From Modicisalibacter tunisiensis (GTDB lineage: Bacteria > Pseudomonadota > Gammaproteobacteria > Pseudomonadales > Halomonadaceae): 64,000 bases of DNA. Location of the stretch: positions 72,011 to 136,010 of the forward strand of contig NZ_JAGXFD010000001.1 of the NCBI RefSeq assembly GCF_020148005.1, written 5' to 3'. This document shows positions 58,801 to 64,000 of this stretch, one piece after another. Each line of letters opens with the position of its first letter. Within the stretch, counting starts at the first letter, position 1. Made by a program: the position numbers and the translations under genes. Under the pieces are notes generated by a model. The model had not been told where the DNA came from. It did no database searches and saw only the letters and a program-made list of their open reading frames with translations.

Positions 58801-59037
58801 GTAGAGCAGGTTGTCGACGCCGTTGATCGCCTGCTCCAGCGGCGCCGCCACGGTTTCCGAGAGCGTCTGGGCGCTGGCGCCGGGGTAGCTGGCGCGCACC
58901 TGGACCTCGGGCGGCACCAGCTGCGGGTACTGCTCGACCGGCAGCACGCGCAGCGCCATCACCCCGGCGATCACGATGATGATCGACAGGACGCTGGCGA
59001 AGACCGGCCGCCGGATGAAGAAGCTCGAGAAGTTCAT
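55891..59037 (-). CDS. RND multidrug efflux pump, AcrB/HAE1 type
   Basis: A 1048-aa inner-membrane trimeric pump. The proton-relay pair is in GIVVDDAIIVIENVERIMEE; other HAE1 marks are NFSSFFIRRPVFASVLSIII, GVDNLLYINSTSADSG and a central second-half repeat. Twelve helices and two large periplasmic loops are present. It works with the adaptor directly upstream (ATGA overlap) and presumably with the TolC at 18386-19855, since no outer-membrane gene is in this operon. Substrates are unknown. Regulation is likely by the divergent TetR. Confidence 0.95.
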   Translation of the reverse strand: MNFSSFFIRRPVFASVLSIIIVIAGVMALRVLPVEQYPQLVPPEVQVRASYPGASAQTLSETVAAPLEQAINGVDNLLYINSTSADSGVVTVSVTFAIGTDPDQATIDVNNRVQQAMAQLPNVVQQQGVEVRKRSSSILQVITVSSNNGEYDPVFISNYALTNIIDALKRTPGVGNAQLFGAKDYSIRVWLDPEKMADYDITASEVAAAVRSQNTQFAAGKLGAEPLKHPRPYTFTITTEGRFSSVEQFENILLRTDDSGASLKLGDIARVELGAQDYSFVGRLNNKPTVPIGIFLQPGANALETSVAVQKAMEKLSEKFPEGLNYSIPYDTTKFVKLSIEEVINTFIEALALVVVVVFVFLQKWRAAIVPIIAVPISIVGTFAGMYLLGYSINLLTLFGMILAIGIVVDDAIIVIENVERIMEEEDVSPKQAALKAMREISGPIVAVTLVMASVFIPVGFLGGISGQLYSQFAITIAISVLISAIVALTLSPAMCALLLKPHDKEPMAPFRWFNRGFDKATRGYLAGVSFMVKRAILGVVLFLGFCGLTAYLFTRLPSGLVPSEDQGYYLAITQLPPASSLQRTDTFNQKVVDGMLDFPGVKSVVSFAGYDILASAQLPNAGVAFVTLDDWSKRPVTAPQLVGKTFQMGSQLPDGRVIAFNPPPIQGMSTTGGFEGYLQSTEGASPKEIEAKARALVKAANQRPELSQVRTTMSTSVPIYSATVDRDKARSMGIALDDVYSTMQSTFGTLYVNDFTLFGRNFQVNLQSEGEYRDTPEDLDNVFVRADSGRMVPLSSVVTLTRSQAPSIIQRFNLFPAAKIQGQPAEGYSSGQALAAMQDVVNQTVGKDYQMGWTGEAYQQQSSSGNANLALIFGVVMVILILAAQYERWSLPLVVITAVPFAMFGAAVAVILRGLTSDVYFQVGLLVLIGLAAKNAILIVEFAVDQRQAGKGIVESAKEAARLRFRPIIMTSFAFIVGVIPLATATGASSASRHSIGTAVIGGMLGATLIAIFFVPMFFTLVTRFETWLDRKRGKTGEGEVATDSDH

Positions 59038-60275
59038 CAGCCCTGAGCCCCCTGGCTCGCTGCCTTGTCATCGGCGCCGCCGGATTTCGCGGCATCGCCG
59101 TCGGATTTCGCGGCATCGCCGACAACCGTCTCGGCCTCGCCGTCGAAGGGCTGGGCGTCGATGGCCTGCCCCGGGCGCACGCTGGCGACGTTGGATACCA
59201 CCACCCGCTGACCGGCCTCGAGCCCCTGCTGGACGACGACCCAGGCCTCGGAGCGCTCGCCCAGGTTGACCGTGACCGGCTTGGCCTTGCCGTCGTCGCC
59301 GACGACGTAGACCTGGGGCCCTTCACGCCCCTCGACCACAGCGATCTCGGGCACCGCGATGACGTTCGGCAGCACCAGCCCATCCAGGGTCAGGCGCACG
59401 AACTGACCGGGCAGGAACAGCGCATCGGGATTGGCGAAGGTGGCCTCCGCCTGCACGGTGCCGGTGTTGCGGTCGACCCGCGAGCCGACGAAGGTCAGCT
59501 CGCCGCGCAGCTCGCTGTCGCCCTGGCCGTTGCGCGAGGTCGCCACCGGCGTGATGGTCTCGTCGTTGCGCCGCTGCAGACGCACGGCCATGGCATCGTC
59601 CGGGGTCAGCGAGAAGCGCGCCTGCAGGGTCTTGAGCGGGGTGATGGTGGCCATCACCTGCTGCGGCTGCACCAGGTTGCCGACGTTGACCTCGCTCAGG
59701 CTGACCTGGCCGGCCACCGGCGCCTCGACGCTGCTGTAATTGAGATCCAGCTGCGCATCCTCGAGCGCCGCGCTGGCCTGGGCCACCGACGCCTGGGCGG
59801 CGAGCAGATCGGCCCGGGCCTCGTCGCGCTGCTGCTGGCTCACCGACTTCTGCTGGTAGAGGCGCTGATAGCGCTCCCAGTTGCGCTGGGCGCGATACTG
59901 TTCGGCCTTGGCGCTTTCCAGGTCCGCCTGGCGCTGGGCGACCACCGCCCGGTAGCGGTCGGGCTCGATGACGAACAGCGACTGCCCCTGCTCGACATGC
60001 GCCCCCTCCTGGAACTCGCGCTTCTGCAGCTGGCCGGTCACCCGGGCGACCACGTCCACTTCCTGGTCGCTGCGCAGCAGTGCCGAGTAGGCCTTGTCGA
60101 CCGGCAGGTCGCGGGGTGACAGCGTCATCACCTGCGCCTTGAGCGGGGGTGACTGCTGCTGCCCCTGGGCGTTACCGGCGGCCTTCTCGTCGCTGCACCC
60201 GGCCAGGGCCAGCACGAGCGCCACCGACGCCCACAGGACGCCTTGCAGCCGGCGCGGACTCGTCGGGATCGGCAT
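59037..60275 (-). CDS. RND efflux periplasmic adaptor, AcrA type
   Basis: A 412-aa membrane-fusion lipoprotein. The lipobox is LALAGC (Cys27). Barrel-sandwich, alpha-hairpin (about 100-175, RQADLESAKAEQYRAQRNWE) and beta-barrel domains are in the usual order. The C-terminal tail (after about 375) is repetitive (GDAAKSDGDAAKSGG), caused by a 21-bp tandem duplication at 59081-59122. ATG 60275 has GAGGAA upstream; its stop overlaps the pump start. It is the first gene of the operon. Confidence 0.95.
   Translation of the reverse strand: MPIPTSPRRLQGVLWASVALVLALAGCSDEKAAGNAQGQQQSPPLKAQVMTLSPRDLPVDKAYSALLRSDQEVDVVARVTGQLQKREFQEGAHVEQGQSLFVIEPDRYRAVVAQRQADLESAKAEQYRAQRNWERYQRLYQQKSVSQQQRDEARADLLAAQASVAQASAALEDAQLDLNYSSVEAPVAGQVSLSEVNVGNLVQPQQVMATITPLKTLQARFSLTPDDAMAVRLQRRNDETITPVATSRNGQGDSELRGELTFVGSRVDRNTGTVQAEATFANPDALFLPGQFVRLTLDGLVLPNVIAVPEIAVVEGREGPQVYVVGDDGKAKPVTVNLGERSEAWVVVQQGLEAGQRVVVSNVASVRPGQAIDAQPFDGEAETVVGDAAKSDGDAAKSGGADDKAASQGAQG
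59081..59122. repeat. 21-bp tandem duplication in the adaptor 3' end
   Basis: Two adjacent copies of CGGATTTCGCGGCATCGCCG plus one base, differing only at the last position. They encode a repeated heptad in the unstructured C-terminal tail of the efflux adaptor. Recent slippage is likely. Confidence 0.85.
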
Positions 60276-60321
60276 GGTCTGTTCCTCGATGTGTGTCAGG
60301 TTGGCGGCAAGCCTACCCCCA

Positions 60322-60337
60322 TACAACAGTGAATGTA
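60322..60337. promoter_or_regulatory. Candidate TetR/AcrR operator
   Basis: TACAACAGTGAATGTA, with TACA/TGTA half-sites, lies midway in the 133-bp gap between the divergent adaptor and TetR genes. It resembles AcrR/TtgR-type operators from memory (TACA...TGTA). Confidence 0.55.
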
Positions 60338-60408
60338 AACACGCCGCGGGTGCGTTAAGATGCCCGTCCCGACGTGTTCCCCTTTCGTTCCCGGAGCCTT
60401 CACTCGTC

Positions 60409-61020
60409 ATGGCCAGACGCACCAAAGCCGAAGCCGAGGCAACGCGGGAAGCCCTTCTCGACGCGGCCGAGACACTGTTCTTCGACAAGGGCGTGGCCCG
60501 CACCTCGCTGGAACAGATCGCGCGCCAGGCCGGCATGACGCGCGGCGCCGTCTACTGGCACTTTCGCAACAAGGCCGACCTCTTCCACGCCCTGCTCGAC
60601 CGGGTTCGCATGCCCTTCGAGGAGCTGGCCGAGGATATCGAGGCCCGCCACGAGCCCGAGTCGCCACTGGAGTGCATCCGCCTGGCCTGCCACGAGAGCT
60701 TCATGCGCCTCGAGCGTCCGCAGTACCAGCGGATTCACTCGATCCTCATCCACCGCTGCGAGTTCTTCAGCGACATCGACCCCCTGGAGATGCAGACCCC
60801 ATTGAGCCGCAACTGCTTCGCGGCGCTGCTGGACAAGTTCCGGGAGGCGCAGGACGACGGCCATCTCAACCCGGCGCTGTCGCCGGAGATGGCCACGCAG
60901 CTGCTGCAGTCCTGCCTCGGGGGGCTGTTTCACGACTGGCTGCGCAATCCGCACGACTACGCCCTGCATGAACAGGGCGGCGCGGTGATCGACGCCCTGT
61001 TCGGCCTGCTCGCGCGCTGA
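60409..61020 (+). CDS. TetR/AcrR-family transcriptional repressor
   Basis: A 203-aa regulator. The N-terminal helix-turn-helix is TSLEQIARQAGMTRGAVYWHFRNKADL (residues about 33-58), very close to AcrR/TtgR-type repressors. The ligand-binding C-terminal domain carries HSILIHRCEFFSDIDPLE. CGGAG precedes ATG 60409. It is divergent from the RND operon and very likely represses it and itself through the site at 60322-60337. Confidence 0.92.
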   Translation: MARRTKAEAEATREALLDAAETLFFDKGVARTSLEQIARQAGMTRGAVYWHFRNKADLFHALLDRVRMPFEELAEDIEARHEPESPLECIRLACHESFMRLERPQYQRIHSILIHRCEFFSDIDPLEMQTPLSRNCFAALLDKFREAQDDGHLNPALSPEMATQLLQSCLGGLFHDWLRNPHDYALHEQGGAVIDALFGLLAR

Positions 61021-61028
61021 CGCGCCCT

Positions 61029-61862
61029 TCAACCGCCGAGCGCGTCGAGGGTCGCCGTCACCGCGGCCCGGTAGCCGCCGCCGAACAGGTAGAGGTGGTT
61101 GAGCAGCGGATAGAGCTGGAAGAGCCGCTCGCGACGCGGCCAGTCCGCCGGCGGCCCGCCGTCCCAGTAGGCCTCGAAGAACGCCTCACCGGGCCGTCCG
61201 AACAGCGTCAGCATGGCCAGATCCACCTCGGGATAATGGTAATAAACGGCCGGGTCGATGAGCGCCGGCCCATCGGGGGTATACAGCACGTTGCCCGACC
61301 ACAGGTCGCCGTGGACGAGCCGCGGCTCGGCATCCGGCAACCATTGTTCGAGACGCGCGGCGATCACGGCCAGACGCTCGCCGGCCGTCGCGTCGAGCAG
61401 GCCTCGCTGCCGACAAGCCTCGCCCAGCGCCAGCAGGCGCCGTTCACGCTGGAAGGCCCGCCCGTCCGCCTCCGGCGTGTTGCACTGCGGCGTCGGCCCG
61501 CAGCGATTGTCGCGGGGCCAGCCATGATAGGGTCCGACCACGGCATGCAGGCGACGCAGCCCTTCGCCGAGCCGGGCCGGATCGCGGGGTGCGGAACCGT
61601 CCAGCGCCTCCATCACCAGCAGGTCATCGTCCAGGGCGATCACCGCCGGCACCACCAGGCCACTGCCGGCCTCGCGCAGCGCCTGAAGGCCGTCGGCCTC
61701 CAGCCGCAGCGTCGCAGGGTCGTCCCGCTTGATCACCATCGCCCCCTGACGCGTCGCGACCCGCCAGACGTCGGCGCTGTCACCACCGCCCAGCGTCTGT
61801 GGCGCCTCGCTGGGTTCGAGGCCCAGCGGGGCCAGGCGTGACGGCCAGTCCGCTTTCTTCAT
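61029..61862 (-). CDS. Fructosamine kinase-family protein
   Basis: A 277-aa aminoglycoside-phosphotransferase-fold kinase. Catalytic loop LVHGDLWSGNVLYT and metal-binding ALIDPAVYYHYPEVDLAM match the FN3K group; GPTPQCNTPEADGRAF is a family phrase. Relatives phosphorylate ketosamines on glycated proteins or ribulosamines. Start ATG 61862. It converges on the tetR gene with 8 bp between stops, and lies 42 bp downstream of the GNAT gene on the same strand. Confidence 0.9.
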   Translation of the reverse strand: MKKADWPSRLAPLGLEPSEAPQTLGGGDSADVWRVATRQGAMVIKRDDPATLRLEADGLQALREAGSGLVVPAVIALDDDLLVMEALDGSAPRDPARLGEGLRRLHAVVGPYHGWPRDNRCGPTPQCNTPEADGRAFQRERRLLALGEACRQRGLLDATAGERLAVIAARLEQWLPDAEPRLVHGDLWSGNVLYTPDGPALIDPAVYYHYPEVDLAMLTLFGRPGEAFFEAYWDGGPPADWPRRERLFQLYPLLNHLYLFGGGYRAAVTATLDALGG

Positions 61863-61904
61863 GACGTCTCCTCGCTTGGTCGTCCGGAGTTCACCGCCCG
61901 CGTC

Positions 61905-63038
61905 TCAGGCACGCCGAAACGGTAGCCGCGCCTCGACATGATGCTGATAGGCGGCGATGTGCTCGCGCTCCTCGGCGCAGAAGCGCGCCACCGCGTCGCG
62001 GAAGCCGGGATGGGCGATGTAGTGCAGCGAACGCAGACGGCGCGGCGCGAACCCGCGGCTCACCTTGTGCTCGCCCTGGGTCCCGGGGTCGAAGCGCGTC
62101 AGCCCCTTCTCCAGACAGTGCTCGATGCCCTGGTAGTAGCAGGCCTCGAAGTGCAGGCAGTCGGCCTCCACCTCGCTGCCCCAGTAGCGCCCGTAGAGGG
62201 TGTCGCTGCCCTGCACGCAGAGCGCGGCCGCCACCGGGCGGCCGCCGTGACGGGCCTGCACCAGCAGCAGAGTCTCGGGCATCGTCGCCCGCAGCCGGCG
62301 GAAGAAATCCCGCGACAGGTAGGGCTGCTGGCCGCGCTCGTGATAGGTGATCCGATAGCAGCGGTAGAAATGCTCGAGCGCGGCGGCGTCGATCGCCTCG
62401 CCTTCCAGCCGCACCATCTCCAGGCCCTGTTCGGCCACCCGGCGGCGCTCGCGTCGCACTTCCTTGCGGCGCTTGGCGCTCATCGCCGCCAGAAAGCCGG
62501 CGAAGTCGCCGTAGCCGGCATCCCGCCACTGGAACTGGACCGACGCCCGCTCGAGCAGGTCGGGGCGCACCGCCAGCCAGTCGTCGACCTCCTCCGACTC
62601 GGCGAACAGCAGGTGCCAGCTGGACAGCGAGGCGTCGCAGCAGGCCGCCGCCAGCTCGGCGATCACCGCCCGCCGGGAAACGCCCGGCGCGATCAGCAGG
62701 CGAGCGCCCGGGGCGGGCGTGAACGGCACCGCCGTCAGGCCCTTGGGATAGTAGTCGCCACCGGCACGCTCCCAGGCATCCGCCCAGGCCCAGTCGAAGA
62801 CATACTCGCCGAAGGAGTGCACCTTGCGATAGCGCGGCAGGGCCGCCACCAGCGCTCCCTCGCGGCGCACGACCAGGTGGGCCGGCGTCCAGCCGGCAGC
62901 CGGCGTGACCGCCCCGGAGGCTTCCAGGGCGTGCAGGAAGGCATGGCGCAGGAAGGGCTGATCGGCCGGCACCAGCGCGTCCCAGTCCCGCGCGGACACG
63001 GCCTCGAGGGCCGGCAGGGTGTCGATCGTGAAGTGCAT
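61905..63038 (-). CDS. GNAT-fold protein of the DUF482/FemX-like family
   Basis: A 377-aa protein of the PF04339 type ('peptidogalycan biosynthesis/N-acyltransferase'), with a doubled GNAT fold. Typical parts are PFLRHAFLHALEASGAV, FSFGEYVFDWAWA-like HSFGEYVFDWAWADAWER and the ending ARFCAEEREHIAAYQ. The function is unknown; aminoacyl or acyl transfer is inferred from fold. AAGGAG lies 8 nt before ATG 63038; the upstream open frame is unsupported. It is probably cotranscribed with the fructosamine-kinase-like gene. Confidence 0.87.
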   Translation of the reverse strand: MHFTIDTLPALEAVSARDWDALVPADQPFLRHAFLHALEASGAVTPAAGWTPAHLVVRREGALVAALPRYRKVHSFGEYVFDWAWADAWERAGGDYYPKGLTAVPFTPAPGARLLIAPGVSRRAVIAELAAACCDASLSSWHLLFAESEEVDDWLAVRPDLLERASVQFQWRDAGYGDFAGFLAAMSAKRRKEVRRERRRVAEQGLEMVRLEGEAIDAAALEHFYRCYRITYHERGQQPYLSRDFFRRLRATMPETLLLVQARHGGRPVAAALCVQGSDTLYGRYWGSEVEADCLHFEACYYQGIEHCLEKGLTRFDPGTQGEHKVSRGFAPRRLRSLHYIAHPGFRDAVARFCAEEREHIAAYQHHVEARLPFRRA

Positions 63039-63152
63039 TCGGCAAACTCCTTGACGGCGGACGGGAGCGGCGGCACTGCCGCGACGCCGATCGTGTCCCC
63101 ACGGTCGACGTCGCGATGCTAGGGTATCCCCATGCCCTGCTCGAGAGAAACC

Positions 63153-63446
63153 ATGACACCAGCCCCGCACCCCGCGCCACCCGACGACGGCCCCGTCAAT
63201 GCCATGGCGATCGCCGCCTTCGCCCTGAGCGTGCTGGCGGTGTTCGTCATGCCCGCCGCCCTGGCCGGCGTGGTCTGCGGCCACCTGGCTCGTCACCAGA
63301 TTCGCCGGCGTGGTGAACGCGGCGACAGCTGGGCGCTGGCCGCGCTGATCATCGGCTACCTGCTGATCGGGCTGACCGCCGCCGGATTCGTGTTGTTCGG
63401 TGGTTTCGTGGCCACGTTTTTCGGCATCATGGCTGGTGCCGGCTGA
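63153..63446 (+). CDS. DUF4190-like small membrane protein
   Basis: A 97-aa protein with two long hydrophobic segments (about 20-43 and 62-90) around a basic loop HLARHQIRRRGERGDSWAL, which is the typical DUF4190 pattern (G-H-x-A-x-x-x-I...G). The function is unknown. ATG 63153 is used; ATG 63132 would add seven residues. It lies 37 bp before the aldehyde dehydrogenase gene on the same strand. Confidence 0.8.
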   Translation: MTPAPHPAPPDDGPVNAMAIAAFALSVLAVFVMPAALAGVVCGHLARHQIRRRGERGDSWALAALIIGYLLIGLTAAGFVLFGGFVATFFGIMAGAG

Positions 63447-63483
63447 GTCGCCGCGACAGCCGCCATTTTCAGGAGGAGACCGC

Positions 63484-64000
63484 ATGGAGCGTTCGGCCGA
63501 TCACGCACTGAAGACGCTATTCGCCGCCCAGCGTCAGGCCTACGACGCGCATCCCTACCCGGCGCTGTCCGTGCGCCTGGGACAGCTGGCACGCCTGGCC
63601 CAGCTGACGCGTCGCCATGCCGGCGAGATCGAGGCCGCCATCGCCCGTGACTTTGGCCATCGCTCCCGCGTCGAGACGCGCCTGGCCGAGCTCACCACCC
63701 TGCAGCAGGCCATCCGCCATGCGCGTCGCCACCTGCGGCGCTGGATGCGCCCGCGCCGCGTCCGGGTCGGCTGGCGCTTCTGGCCGGCCCGGGCCGAGAT
63801 CCATTCCCAGCCGCTGGGCGTGGTGGGCATCATGGCCCCGTGGAACTACCCCTGGAACCTGGCGCTGCTGCCGGCGGTGGATGCCCTGGCCGCCGGCAAC
63901 CGGGTCATGATCAAGCCCAGCGAACACGCCCCGGCCACCGCGGAACTGCTGCAGTCGCTGGTGGCCCGGTATTTCGACCCGGCCGAGCTGGGCGTGGTGA
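63484..64000 (+). CDS. Aldehyde dehydrogenase (coniferyl aldehyde dehydrogenase-like), 5' part
   Basis: The first 172 codons of an NAD(P)-dependent aldehyde dehydrogenase; the 3' end is beyond the window. The N-terminal region reads RSADHALKTLFAAQRQAYDA, then the dinucleotide-binding start GVVGIMAPWNYPWNLALLPA and VMIKPSEHAPATAELL. The short N-terminus and AARDFG-like IARDFGHRSRVETRLAEL suggest the coniferyl-aldehyde/fatty-aldehyde (CalB, ALDH3-like) group. The catalytic Cys is not in view. A strong AGGAGG lies 8 nt upstream. Confidence 0.88.
   Translation, partial: MERSADHALKTLFAAQRQAYDAHPYPALSVRLGQLARLAQLTRRHAGEIEAAIARDFGHRSRVETRLAELTTLQQAIRHARRHLRRWMRPRRVRVGWRFWPARAEIHSQPLGVVGIMAPWNYPWNLALLPAVDALAAGNRVMIKPSEHAPATAELLQSLVARYFDPAELGVV

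Overview
The window is high-GC gammaproteobacterial chromosome, most likely from Halomonas or a close relative (Halomonadaceae). This is inferred from conserved gene order and protein types: ftsB-ispD-ispF-truD-surE-pcm-DUF368-nlpD-rpoS, tolC, cyoABCDE, thiC under a TPP riboswitch, and Pseudomonas/Halomonas-style REP repeats. No species call can be made without a search. No rRNA, tRNA, CRISPR array, prophage or plasmid origin was seen.

Positions 1-17,200 mix housekeeping and accessory genes and are saturated with REP-like repeats. Genes here include a HEPN/MNT pair, glyA, VapBC, a YbbAP-type ABC transporter head-to-head with tesA, a REP-associated tyrosine transposase (RAYT), a DMT permease, a CorA/ZntB transporter, a SelW-like redox protein, an MFS transporter, a short LOV photoreceptor, a PA3496-like small protein, ettA, a DUF1328 protein and an LpxL-type acyltransferase. 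Two REP families share a constant head and differ by compensatory stem changes. They occur as inverted pairs separated by recurrent spacers, often with an exact 108-bp period. The RAYT gene lies between inverted REPs. Two genes (tesA and mntA) take their stop codons from repeat sequence. No copy was seen after about 17.14 kb.

Positions 17.2-27.4 kb are a minus-strand housekeeping block: alr, tolC, rpoS, nlpD, a DUF368 (PopT-like) undecaprenyl-phosphate translocase, pcm, surE, truD, ispF, ispD and ftsB. The genes from ftsB to truD are tightly packed, three of the four junctions there being overlapping stop/start codons. The block joins envelope biogenesis, isoprenoid precursor synthesis, RNA and protein repair, and stationary-phase control.

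Positions 27.4-45.5 kb hold mixed metabolic genes: a NIF3-like protein, two divergent Nudix hydrolases, a prolyl-hydroxylase-like oxygenase, an enoyl-CoA hydratase, an MFS transporter, a VOC protein, a second LpxL-like acyltransferase, a PQQ-type sugar dehydrogenase, ogt, DMT permeases, thiC with its riboswitch, a Zn/Cd/Pb P-type ATPase behind a MerR-type promoter, an L,D-transpeptidase and a class V aminotransferase. A 157-bp fold-back repeat sits at 27811-27967.

Positions 45.5-64 kb carry the cytochrome bo3 operon cyoABCDE, a nupC-type nucleoside transporter, a J-domain protein overlapping a J-like partner without HPD, a large MscS channel, an RND pump with its divergent TetR regulator, a fructosamine-kinase-like protein, a GNAT-like protein, a small DUF4190-like membrane protein and the 5' part of an aldehyde dehydrogenase. 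The most unusual content is the REP/RAYT system in the first 17 kb.
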